Positions 1-9,109 of a stretch of DNA of 64,000 bases are shown in pieces. Under the pieces are notes generated by a model, which was not told the DNA's origin, did not search any database, and worked only from the letters and a program-made list of their open reading frames with translations. Numbering within the stretch: position 1 is the stretch's first letter; each line of letters begins with the position of its first letter. The position numbers and the translations under genes were made by a program. Origin of the DNA: Lachnospiraceae bacterium (GTDB taxonomy: Bacteria; Bacillota; Clostridia; Lachnospirales; Lachnospiraceae); assembly GCA_015057555.1 (NCBI GenBank), contig SVEC01000015.1, positions 1 to 64,000 on the forward strand, in the 5' to 3' direction.

Positions 1-295
1 CCCCTGTAAAAGCCGTTACCGTGGTATCTCCAGGACTCCTAGTTGCAAACTCTCCCGGAAGATACTCCTTGATAGCTACCTTCTTCTCAAGGATAGCATT
101 ATATCCCACGTAGGTAACTCCAAATCCTCCATAGCCTATAGCCTTACCCACAATATATGTATCTAAAAGAGTAGAGTGTGGCGCCAAATGATATCCTATT
201 CTCTTATATTCACTTTCTTTAAATCCGCAGTGTGGACATGCATTTAAATCGCCATCATACATCTCCATACAGCCCATACATTGCATTTCAAGCAT
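1..295 (-). CDS. Ser/Thr protein kinase, N-terminal part (partial)
   Basis: Only the first 98 codons are inside the window; the gene runs off the left edge. The start is the ATG at 293-295, preceded by AGGGG at a 6-nt spacing. The product opens with a zinc-ribbon of the form CxxC...CPHCGF, like four of the other kinases in this array. It is followed by a glycine-rich loop (GYGGFGVTY) and the VAIKEYLP segment carrying the ATP-binding lysine. It lies 9 bp after the next kinase gene, so it is the sixth and distal gene of the same operon. Its sensor domain cannot be seen. Confidence 0.9.
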   Translation of the reverse strand, partial: MLEMQCMGCMEMYDGDLNACPHCGFKESEYKRIGYHLAPHSTLLDTYIVGKAIGYGGFGVTYVGYNAILEKKVAIKEYLPGEFATRSPGDTTVTAFTG

Positions 296-304
296 ATTGA
301 TCCC

Positions 305-2497
305 CTATCTTCTGTTGCTCCAATTATCTATGGTATCTTCTCCAATTATAATATTATTATAAAAATCATTCTCTCTTTCATCAATAAAGAACTGTTTTCC
401 ATAATCAAAAACCATCCTGTCTGTATAACCATCTAATACTGCATAATTTTCATCTATGTCAGACATAGTTTGAAACACATTCTTATTAAGTGGTATTTCT
501 TTTTCAGAGATAAACAATGTTTTCTGTGGTCTTTCAGCCAACATATAATTCATCAATACCTTAGCTGCTAGAATTTCATCCTCATCGGAACCTGCTCCTA
601 TACTCCACATTCTAGAAAATTCACCACATATCCGTTCTGTCACTACTGGTCTAAAAGCATACAATCCCGGCAATTCCTGTCTTACTACATCGTAATCTTT
701 TACAGAGGCTAAATAATATGTAATGCTTCCTTCTTCAAATGAGCCAAATGCAATATCTTGTTCTGTGTCGTTTTCATCATACTGATATTCCTTAGATTCA
801 AACTCTTCATTCATAGCTTGTAGCATACTTAATGCGTTTTCATCTAAGACATTTTCATCACCATAGTAAAACCGGCCACCTAAGCTGTTAATGAACATAT
901 CATAGCTATCAGAATCTATGTAGTATCCCTTACTCCCATCTGTGTCTAGCTGGGTAAACTGAGTTAACTCCACAGAATTTATATCCATACCATTTGTTCT
1001 TCTCACATAAGCTACTGGAGCATCAAAGGCTGTAGGAAACTGCTTACCAGTCGATATTTCCTCCTTATACTCCTCCAAAAAATAACAATTAGAAACATCT
1101 AAGTATTCATACACATCATCCCAGGTAACAGTATTATCTAACACCTCATTAGATGCATTGTCTGATATGAATAAAGTCGGTAGATTTCCACTTATTGCTG
1201 CCTCTTCAAGCTTGTCATAATATTCCGACTCTGGAATTGCAGTTACCTCTACGGAAACATTTTCCTGTTCCTGCAAGAATTTCTCTGCCATTACTCTAAT
1301 TTCATTTTCCTTAGCTAACAAATCTTCTTCCATAGTCTCCTCGATAACCTTAGCTGGCACCCAGATAGTTATAGTGGACTTATCTAAAATAATTTTATTG
1401 CTTTTATATTGATAAAACTGATATGCGCCTACACCACCCACAGCAATAATCACCAAGAATATAAATACTATAATTGCTCTTCTTATCTTCCTAGCTTTAA
1501 GCTCTCTCTTAGCACCTTTTACTACCTTTTTCTTCTCCAAAGCCTTCTTAAACTGAGGCAAACTAGCAAATCTTATCTCTGGACTAAGAGCCATAGATTT
1601 CATAACTGCCTCACTTAAATATTTAGGAATAGTTTCATCTATTTCTGCAGGTGCCTTCAGTTCATCCTCTAATGCTCTACTAACAGATTCATCAGGTGCT
1701 TCTCCAGTTACACATCTATAAATAGTTGCTCCTACTGCATATATATCTGTAAATGGACCTTGTTTACTCTTAGCTCTGTACTGCTCCACTGGAGCATATC
1801 CTGCCTTAAGAATAATGGAACGAGTCATCTCATTATCTATATCAGAAAATCTTGCTGCTCCAAAGTCTATAAGCTTTATCTGTCCATCGTTACATATAAA
1901 TATATTGTCTGGACTTACATCTCGATGAAGTATATTTTCAGAATGTAGTGCATGTAGTGCATCCATAACCGGAAACATAATCTCTAGCGTTTCCTCGTCT
2001 GCAAGTTTTCCCTTTTCCTCAAGCATATGCTTTAATGTAATACCATCGAGGTACTCCATAACTATATATGCAGTATTATTTTCCTCAAAATAATTATTAA
2101 CATGTACTATATTAGGAACATCTGCAAAGCGGGCCATATTCTTAGCTTCGCTCATAAATCTAGTCATGCCAGCATAAAATTCCTTTTTCTTAGACTTGGC
2201 ATATATAGATACATTATTCTCGCCTATTACTCTCTGAACAAGACCAGTAGGGTAGTATTCCTTAACCGCCACTACTGTTCCAAGATTTTTATCCCATGCT
2301 TTATAGGTTATACCAAATCCACCAAAACCTATAACTACGCCTAAAATATATCTGTCTCTAAGTATAGTTCCAGGATAAAGATGATATATTTCCTCTGGTG
2401 GTGTTCCTTTCTCGTAACCACAAAAAGGGCAGGTATTTTCCTTGCCCTTAGTGGTATCAATATTATACTCTTTCATGCATGATAAACATCTTTCCAT
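305..2497 (-). CDS. Membrane Ser/Thr kinase with solute-binding-protein-like ectodomain
   Basis: 730 residues. Order: zinc ribbon (CLSCM...CPFCG, residues 4-28), kinase domain (about 45-320) with GFGGFGITY loop, VAVKEYYP lysine, HRDVSPDN catalytic loop, DFG and an APE-like APVEQY, then one membrane segment (about 342-364) and an extracytoplasmic region to the end. The ectodomain begins TITIWVPA and continues with a long helix, a VSVEVTAIP strand, EYYDKL and a NLPTLFISD strand. That is the opening fold pattern of family 1 (MalE-type) extracellular solute-binding proteins. Inference: a kinase whose sensor is a binding-protein fold. No Cys lipobox is present, so it is anchored only by the membrane helix. 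Fifth gene of the array. Confidence 0.9.
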   Translation of the reverse strand: MERCLSCMKEYNIDTTKGKENTCPFCGYEKGTPPEEIYHLYPGTILRDRYILGVVIGFGGFGITYKAWDKNLGTVVAVKEYYPTGLVQRVIGENNVSIYAKSKKKEFYAGMTRFMSEAKNMARFADVPNIVHVNNYFEENNTAYIVMEYLDGITLKHMLEEKGKLADEETLEIMFPVMDALHALHSENILHRDVSPDNIFICNDGQIKLIDFGAARFSDIDNEMTRSIILKAGYAPVEQYRAKSKQGPFTDIYAVGATIYRCVTGEAPDESVSRALEDELKAPAEIDETIPKYLSEAVMKSMALSPEIRFASLPQFKKALEKKKVVKGAKRELKARKIRRAIIVFIFLVIIAVGGVGAYQFYQYKSNKIILDKSTITIWVPAKVIEETMEEDLLAKENEIRVMAEKFLQEQENVSVEVTAIPESEYYDKLEEAAISGNLPTLFISDNASNEVLDNTVTWDDVYEYLDVSNCYFLEEYKEEISTGKQFPTAFDAPVAYVRRTNGMDINSVELTQFTQLDTDGSKGYYIDSDSYDMFINSLGGRFYYGDENVLDENALSMLQAMNEEFESKEYQYDENDTEQDIAFGSFEEGSITYYLASVKDYDVVRQELPGLYAFRPVVTERICGEFSRMWSIGAGSDEDEILAAKVLMNYMLAERPQKTLFISEKEIPLNKNVFQTMSDIDENYAVLDGYTDRMVFDYGKQFFIDERENDFYNNIIIGEDTIDNWSNRR

Positions 2498-2537
2498 GAT
2501 TATCCTTCTCCTCTGTATAATTGATAATAATATTTGG

Positions 2538-4247
2538 TTATTTTACAGTAAACAAAATATCTGCACTGTATTCAGGGTAAATAGAATCCAAAGTCAGTTT
2601 ATATCTACCCGGTTCTAAGTCCCCAATGTCCACAAGACAGCATCCATAAATTCCGTTAACAAAGTCGTACTCAGCTCCATTATCCAACTCGTATGTTTCA
2701 GATCCAATATACAAATTACCATATCCCACAGGCTCATACCCATCATTGCCATTAAGCTTTTTCAGATAAAGGGCAACTTTAACTTTGTTATTTTCCGAAA
2801 CAGTTAGTCTCTTACTATACCTAAACTTAATATATATTCCGTCATCCACAATTTCAGCTTTTTCTCCCTTAGATGTCTTATATTTTAATCCATCGCTAAA
2901 GAAAACAACTCTTTCGATTTCAAATATTTCACTATCTGATATACCTATACTGCTATATTTAGAATCATTTTCTATTCTTAATCTTGCCTCTTGTAAAGTG
3001 TAATATCTATTACTATGGATAATCATTATGGCAACAACTGAAATTAGAATCAAAAAAAATACAATAACCATTTTTTTAGTTCTAATTCTTCCAGTTTCCT
3101 TTTCTAATTTGTCCTTTTCTCGCATTTCAACAATATACTTTTCTTTTTCCTTATCCTTAAATGTATACTGAGAATTATCTACCTTTTTTTCTTCTTTCTG
3201 TACTTTTTTAGGTGTTTCAGCTATAACAACAGCTTCTTCGATTATATCTTCAGCAACATTTTCTTCTACGTTTTGTTCCTCCACGCCACCTAACAAATCA
3301 TTTCTAAATTCTTCTATGCTCTGATATCTTTCAGGAGCCTTTATGGCCATAGCCTTAAGTATCGCATCATTTAAGCCCTGTGGTATATCTGGATTTAACT
3401 CTATAGGTGGTACTAAAGCATCCTCTACAATTCTTCCCACTGACTCCTCTGGCAAGGTTCCTGTAACTGCCTTATACAATGTTGCACCTAAGGCATATAT
3501 ATCAGTCCATGGACCAAATTTGCCCTTGCTTATATACTGCTCTGGTGGTGCATAACCATGCTTTAAAACAACCGAAACAGTCTTGCTCTCTGTAGCAAAA
3601 AATTGTTTTGCTGCTCCAAAATCTATAATTTTAATGGTCATATCAGAACATATAAAAATATTATCCGGGCTAATATCTCTATGTATAACTCCTTCGTTAT
3701 GTACTATCTCCAGGGCCTCACACACAGAAAAAATAGTCTGTGTCAACATTGGTTCCTTTAATGTTCCACCATTAATTTTAATATATTCATCAAGAGTTTG
3801 TCCATCAAGAAATTCCATTACCATATATGCAGTATCATTCTCAGTAAAGAAATCCAAAACACTTACGACATTAGGACAATTATTAAACTTTACCAGTTCT
3901 CTAGCCTCACCTAAAAATCGGTCAAGTCCTTTCATAAATTCCTCTCTATCAGATTCCTTATATAATCTAAGTTGACCTGTATATCTATCTCTGTCCACCA
4001 CTCCAAATGGATAGTATTCCTTAATAGCTACTGGTGTACCCATAAGATTATCCACTGCGCCGTAGGTTATTCCAAATCCACCATAGCCCACAACATTGCC
4101 TATTGCATATCTACCTTTCAGAATTCTGCCAGGCAATAATTGACATTCGTATTCTGTAGAATTATTTTCCATTACAGTCCCACAGTAGGGGCAAAAATCA
4201 TACCCGTCCTCTACCTGATTATTACAGTTGTTGCAAATGCGTGACAT
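2538..4247 (-). CDS. Membrane Ser/Thr kinase with short beta-rich ectodomain
   Basis: 569 residues. An N-terminal zinc ribbon (CNNCNN...CPYCG) is followed by a kinase domain (about 40-310) with GYGGFGITY, VAIKEYYP, HRDISPDN, DFG and APPEQY. A charged linker rich in Glu and Lys comes next, then one membrane helix (about 390-410) and an extracytoplasmic region of about 160 residues. That region looks beta-rich and ends in a segment (LEPGRYKLTLDSIYPEYSA) typical of Ig-like or lipid-free beta-sandwich folds. I do not recognise the ectodomain family. A GGAG site 9-10 nt upstream supports the start. Fourth gene of the kinase array, 40 bp before the next. Confidence 0.9.
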   Translation of the reverse strand: MSRICNNCNNQVEDGYDFCPYCGTVMENNSTEYECQLLPGRILKGRYAIGNVVGYGGFGITYGAVDNLMGTPVAIKEYYPFGVVDRDRYTGQLRLYKESDREEFMKGLDRFLGEARELVKFNNCPNVVSVLDFFTENDTAYMVMEFLDGQTLDEYIKINGGTLKEPMLTQTIFSVCEALEIVHNEGVIHRDISPDNIFICSDMTIKIIDFGAAKQFFATESKTVSVVLKHGYAPPEQYISKGKFGPWTDIYALGATLYKAVTGTLPEESVGRIVEDALVPPIELNPDIPQGLNDAILKAMAIKAPERYQSIEEFRNDLLGGVEEQNVEENVAEDIIEEAVVIAETPKKVQKEEKKVDNSQYTFKDKEKEKYIVEMREKDKLEKETGRIRTKKMVIVFFLILISVVAIMIIHSNRYYTLQEARLRIENDSKYSSIGISDSEIFEIERVVFFSDGLKYKTSKGEKAEIVDDGIYIKFRYSKRLTVSENNKVKVALYLKKLNGNDGYEPVGYGNLYIGSETYELDNGAEYDFVNGIYGCCLVDIGDLEPGRYKLTLDSIYPEYSADILFTVK

Positions 4248-4276
4248 ATGATTAATCTCCTTTCCCCTTAAAATAA

Positions 4277-5842
4277 TTAATTAATATAGAAATCTATTCT
4301 ATACATATTTTCTTCCTCGCCCTGATTAGTAGTATAGTGTACTACTATATTCATCTTATATTTCGCTGTTTCAAATTCTCCAGGATAATAAATATATAGT
4401 GTCCCTTCACCTACATTCAAATCTTTACCATCTATCTCCTGATTATTAATAATATCTTTGCCTAGCACATCACCTCTTGATTTTATCTCTATTTTATCAA
4501 TTTCTTTAAATCCTTTGCTTTTGTATTCTATGCATACAACACCTACAATTTTATCATCAACCTTATGATACTCAAGGTTCGCAGTTTCTATTTCTATACC
4601 TTTTATATTTCTATCCAGTTTTATTATTGAAGTAACTCTTCCAGATGGTTTATCATATTCCTCTTCCGATGCAACTACTTCTGCTGTTGATAACTCTTCA
4701 TAATTATCTTTTTTTACTTTAGGCGTAATACATGCTAATATGCAAATCCCTACAACCAACAACAACACTATTAATGTTATAGCAATTTTCTTACCACTCT
4801 TCTTTATTACTTTGCCTCTAGATGATTTTTCTATCTTATCTCTATTTTTTTCTTTATTTTCCTTTGTCTCTAACTTACCATTTCCCTTGTTTGGTATTAT
4901 ATTGTCAAACTCCAACTCATCCCCCATATAGTCATTACGCATCTCCGCAACACTCCGATATCTATCAGTATGCTTGACAGCAAGAGCATTAATTATTACC
5001 TTATTAAAGGCTTCTGAAAGGTCATTATTTAACTCCTTAGGCTCTACTAACTCGTCATTCACTATTCTCTCTATGGATTCTTCTGGTTCTTTGCCAGTTG
5101 CCATCTTATACATGGTAGCTCCCAGTGCGTAAATATCTGTCCATGGTCCAAGCTCACTTTTCTTAGAATATTGCTCTATTGGCGCATAGCCATGCTTCAG
5201 CACAACAGATACGGTTTTTGCCATTCCCTTCAAATCCTGTTTAGCAGCACCAAAATCTATAAGTTTTACACTTGAATCATCACAGATAAATATATTATCT
5301 GGGCTTACATCTCGGTGAATCAATCCTGCTTTATGTATTATTTCCAAGGCCTCCATTATTGAAAATGATACCTGTATCATCATCTCTTCACTAATTTGGT
5401 CATTGTTATTCGACAGATATTCTTTTAAGGTACAACCCTCTAAGAATTCCATAACCATATAAGCTGAATTATTTGCTTCAAAGAAATCAGAGATGCTCAC
5501 TATACTATCTTCCTTATTGAAGCGTGCTAAATCCTGAGCTTCTTGTAGGAATCTTTTCTTACCCTGTGTGAATTCCTGCTTTGCTGCCTCCGAATATACT
5601 GACACAGTAGCAGTATCAGCCATTCTATTCGCCATACCCATAGGGTAATACTCCTTAATAGCAACATTTTGAGAAAGCAACATGTCCTGTGCCTTATATG
5701 TTATACCAAATCCACCTACCCCTATAACCTTTATTAACTTGTATCTATCTCTTAATATTGTGCCTGTTGGTAAATATACAGACATCTCTATGCTCATAAC
5801 CTGTTGTTCTTCCTCTGTATAAGCCACCGTTTTATCGTCCAT
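4277..5842 (-). CDS. Membrane Ser/Thr kinase without zinc ribbon
   Basis: 521 residues. Unlike its neighbours it has no N-terminal CxxC zinc ribbon and starts with an acidic stretch. The kinase domain (about 30-300) carries GVGGFGITY, VAIKEYYP, HRDVSPDN, DFG and APIEQY. A lysine-rich linker leads to one membrane helix (about 350-373) and an extracytoplasmic domain of about 145 residues that alternates beta strands and charged loops. I do not recognise the ectodomain. It may be distantly related to that of the next gene, since both are short, beta-rich and end without a repeat. Third gene of the array. Confidence 0.9.
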   Translation of the reverse strand: MDDKTVAYTEEEQQVMSIEMSVYLPTGTILRDRYKLIKVIGVGGFGITYKAQDMLLSQNVAIKEYYPMGMANRMADTATVSVYSEAAKQEFTQGKKRFLQEAQDLARFNKEDSIVSISDFFEANNSAYMVMEFLEGCTLKEYLSNNNDQISEEMMIQVSFSIMEALEIIHKAGLIHRDVSPDNIFICDDSSVKLIDFGAAKQDLKGMAKTVSVVLKHGYAPIEQYSKKSELGPWTDIYALGATMYKMATGKEPEESIERIVNDELVEPKELNNDLSEAFNKVIINALAVKHTDRYRSVAEMRNDYMGDELEFDNIIPNKGNGKLETKENKEKNRDKIEKSSRGKVIKKSGKKIAITLIVLLLVVGICILACITPKVKKDNYEELSTAEVVASEEEYDKPSGRVTSIIKLDRNIKGIEIETANLEYHKVDDKIVGVVCIEYKSKGFKEIDKIEIKSRGDVLGKDIINNQEIDGKDLNVGEGTLYIYYPGEFETAKYKMNIVVHYTTNQGEEENMYRIDFYIN

Positions 5843-5887
5843 AGTGCTGTCTCCATCTTTTAATCTATTTCATAAATCAAATAAGCT

Positions 5888-8800
5888 TTAATAAATATAT
5901 ATCTCCTGAGTCTCTACATCCAATGTAGAAGACTCCTCTATCGGTTTGTCACTCCAATCAGACCATGTTCCATACACATCTCGCTTATAGTGATATGTTG
6001 TTATCTCAGAACGAGTTCTATATCTATATAAGGTTCGTGTTTCCTTACTAGTTGCATTGGCAACACTTGCAGAATTATCTGTGTCTGACCATGCTGTGTA
6101 GTCGCTTAGACGTTCGTAATAATACGTATATATTGGTTCTCTGGTTTGATAGGTATAGGTTGTTGTAGAACCCGCATAAAACCACACATAAAAATTATAT
6201 GAGCAAGCTGGTGCACTTGACCCCGTGCCTCCATAAGCCTGTTTACCACCAACATCTCGGTGCGAACAAACAGGCAATTGCTTTGTTGTCGAGCAGGTAT
6301 GGTAAGCACCATTACTTTTTATCGAACCACCTGATTTAACTGAATCTATACCCCATCCAGATTCATTAGTATAGGTATTATCATAATGATAGTAATTATA
6401 CTTCGTACTTGTACTAATAAGCTTAACAGTATCGCTATCCGTAACCTTACTGGTTGAAGTTTTATTTGAACTCCACGCAGTATATGATGTTACCTTGCTT
6501 CCAGTTTGTGTCCAACCAGCCATACTACTACTTGTACTTGATGTAGTTTCCTTCACCCTATACCTATACTGGACCTTACTTTCCACATTGGTACTATCAC
6601 TTGACGCAGTTGGATTCAAGTTCCAATCAGACCATGCTCCCCAGTTGCTCCAGCTCTTTGTAGTGTTATACAAGGTCCAACCATCTAACGTTGAAGCTGA
6701 GCTTGTAGTCGTCTCTTCAGTTATACTTCTTGAGCGGTACTGTGTACGTGTAGAATTGTTACATACCGACAAGCTTATAACACTTCCCTTAGCAACTTCA
6801 GTTCCAGCAGATATATTTTGTCCCATTACCACTCCTGGTGTCTGTGCTTCATTGTGAGCATATGATACTGTTGAGCCTAAGCCTGCATTTGATAGAGCTG
6901 ACTTAGCCTGCTCCTCAGTCATACCTGATACATTTGGTACTGCAACAAGATGTACCTCCTCCACTGGCTCATACTGTATCGCCTCAGTAGTTACACTAGT
7001 GTTTGAACCACCTGCATTTGAACTCTCCGTATTTGCAGGAACTGTTCCTGCCTGCTGGTTTTGAGTTTCATCATAGGCCTGTTGCTCATCCTGAGTGATA
7101 AATGAATCACTAGTTATACCTTCTGTATTAACATTAGCCATAGCATTTCCCTGACTAATATATATAATTATCTCACTCCCTTTATCAACTCTGGTGTTAG
7201 CTTCTACAGACTGGGATACAACATGGTCCTTAACTACAATCATATCCTCCACGTACTCTACAGTTACATTTAAGCCTAGTTCTTCCAGCTTTGTTTTAGC
7301 TTCATCTAATGCCATATACTGCACATCTGGAACAAGCACTGTTTCTGGTCCCATGCTTACCACTACCTCTATTAAATCACCCTGCTTTACAGTAACACCA
7401 GCCTGTGGCGACTGAGATATTATCGCATTTTTAGGAACTGTAGCACTGAATTCACTTCCTGACTTGTATATATAAAGAGCCTTTTCTTCTGCAGCTAACA
7501 ACGCCTCATCAAAATCAAGGTTTACCACCTCTGGCACAGTTGTATCTGCACTTGTGTCATAGGCTTTACCAGTGGATACCTCTAGAGTTAAGTTGGTTCC
7601 CGCATCCACTAACACCTCAGGCTCTATACTCTGTGAAACAACTGCTCCTGGCTTTATACTACTTTCTATATAATTACTTTCATACACCAAATCCGTTTCA
7701 TCAAGTAAAGCTGTAGCATCCGCTTCCATGTATCCCACCACATCAGGAACTGATATTTTTGCAGCTCCCGCACTGGCAAGCACAAGTAAAGTGGTATCAT
7801 TTTTTACTATACTACCACCGTAAAGCTGTTGTCCTAATATTCTATCAGCCTCCACACTATCAGAATATTCCTTACCGTACACCTGAAGAATTATGCTGTT
7901 AGTATCACAGGCTATCTCTGCGTCATTATTTGTCATATTAATAACATTAGGCACTCTGGTATATCCCTCAGGCAGATAATTTGCCTTCATCTTCTTCATA
8001 TCAAAATGAATTACTCCAGTTACTAACAACACAAGAAATGTTGCTATAGCTGACACTGCAACACCAGAAGTAATCTTTGCCCATAGTGGCATCCTACCTA
8101 TATCCATCTTAATGTTTTTAATCTTAACTCTCTTAACCTCTTCGGCTTCTAGATCTCTAAGAAAGTCCTTTGCATTCTGAGTTCTACCCTCTATCTTTAC
8201 ATTTAGGGCATTCATTATACTGTTCTCTGTATTTTTGCCCAGCTTAACGCCTAGCTTGGATGGTTCCTTTAATGTATCGTTAAGGCCCCTATCCATAGCA
8301 TCATCTGGAGTAACACCAGTAATCATCTTGTAAAATGTAGCTGCCACTGCATAAACATCTGTCCAAGTACCCTGGTCTCCACCACTTCTATACTGTTCCT
8401 CTGGTGAATAACCTGGTTTAAGCATGACAGATAAACTCTTGCTATGCTTGGTAGTGGCAAATCTTGATGCACCAAAATCTATAATTTTAATTCGCCCATC
8501 ATCAGTGATGAATATATTGTCTGGAGCTATATCTCTATGTATAATACCCTGTTCATGCACCTTATCTAGTGCTGTTAATATTGGTTTTATCATATCTATA
8601 GCCGTATCAACATTTAACTTCCCCTGTTCCTCCAAAATACCTTTAAGTGTTTTTCCCTCTAAATATTCCATTACTATATAGGCAGTATTATTAGCTTCAA
8701 AACAATCCAAAACCTTTACGATACCATCTACATCTATGAGTTTAGATAAACACTTTGATTCAGATAAAAACTTATCCTTTCCAGCTAAAAATTGCTCCTG

Positions 8801-9097
8801 CCTTTCTCCTGAATACACGGACACCTTCTCCTGTCCATGAACTCTAGTACAAAACTCATTAGGAAAATATTCCTTGATTGCAATCTTCTTTTCTAACGCT
8901 GCATCCCAGCCTATATATGTGACTCCAAAGCCACCAAAGCCTAATACTCTTCCTGCTATATATTTGTTATTAATAAAGGTTCCTGGCTGTAAGTGATAAG
9001 ATTCCTTTGAAACCTCATCTACCATAAATCCACAATGAGGACATATATCATATTTCTCGTTATAATCCTCCATACATCCCATACATTTTCTTGCCAT
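5888..9097 (-). CDS. PASTA-repeat Ser/Thr kinase with Trp/Tyr-rich C-terminal tail
   Basis: 1069 residues. Zinc ribbon (CMGCME...CPHCG), kinase domain (about 45-320; GFGGFGVTY, IAIKEYFP, HRDIAPDN, DFG, SPEEQY), membrane helix (about 342-366), five PASTA repeats (about 378-780; VPNVINM, VPDVVGY, VPEVVNL, VPDVQYM and VPNVSGM openings), then a 290-residue tail. PASTA kinases of the PrkC/StkP type bind muropeptides or lipid II. The tail is unusual: repeated W..WS.WS modules alternating with (L/Q)YRYR(T/V) strands, rich in Ser, Thr and Tyr, with three Cys in the middle. Such modules occur in Clostridial surface proteins and resemble thrombospondin-like Trp ladders. Inference: a wall-sensing kinase with an extra ligand-binding or adhesive tail. 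Confidence 0.93.
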   Translation of the reverse strand: MARKCMGCMEDYNEKYDICPHCGFMVDEVSKESYHLQPGTFINNKYIAGRVLGFGGFGVTYIGWDAALEKKIAIKEYFPNEFCTRVHGQEKVSVYSGERQEQFLAGKDKFLSESKCLSKLIDVDGIVKVLDCFEANNTAYIVMEYLEGKTLKGILEEQGKLNVDTAIDMIKPILTALDKVHEQGIIHRDIAPDNIFITDDGRIKIIDFGASRFATTKHSKSLSVMLKPGYSPEEQYRSGGDQGTWTDVYAVAATFYKMITGVTPDDAMDRGLNDTLKEPSKLGVKLGKNTENSIMNALNVKIEGRTQNAKDFLRDLEAEEVKRVKIKNIKMDIGRMPLWAKITSGVAVSAIATFLVLLVTGVIHFDMKKMKANYLPEGYTRVPNVINMTNNDAEIACDTNSIILQVYGKEYSDSVEADRILGQQLYGGSIVKNDTTLLVLASAGAAKISVPDVVGYMEADATALLDETDLVYESNYIESSIKPGAVVSQSIEPEVLVDAGTNLTLEVSTGKAYDTSADTTVPEVVNLDFDEALLAAEEKALYIYKSGSEFSATVPKNAIISQSPQAGVTVKQGDLIEVVVSMGPETVLVPDVQYMALDEAKTKLEELGLNVTVEYVEDMIVVKDHVVSQSVEANTRVDKGSEIIIYISQGNAMANVNTEGITSDSFITQDEQQAYDETQNQQAGTVPANTESSNAGGSNTSVTTEAIQYEPVEEVHLVAVPNVSGMTEEQAKSALSNAGLGSTVSYAHNEAQTPGVVMGQNISAGTEVAKGSVISLSVCNNSTRTQYRSRSITEETTTSSASTLDGWTLYNTTKSWSNWGAWSDWNLNPTASSDSTNVESKVQYRYRVKETTSSTSSSMAGWTQTGSKVTSYTAWSSNKTSTSKVTDSDTVKLISTSTKYNYYHYDNTYTNESGWGIDSVKSGGSIKSNGAYHTCSTTKQLPVCSHRDVGGKQAYGGTGSSAPACSYNFYVWFYAGSTTTYTYQTREPIYTYYYERLSDYTAWSDTDNSASVANATSKETRTLYRYRTRSEITTYHYKRDVYGTWSDWSDKPIEESSTLDVETQEIYIY

Positions 9098-9109
9098 AAC
9101 ATCTTCCCC

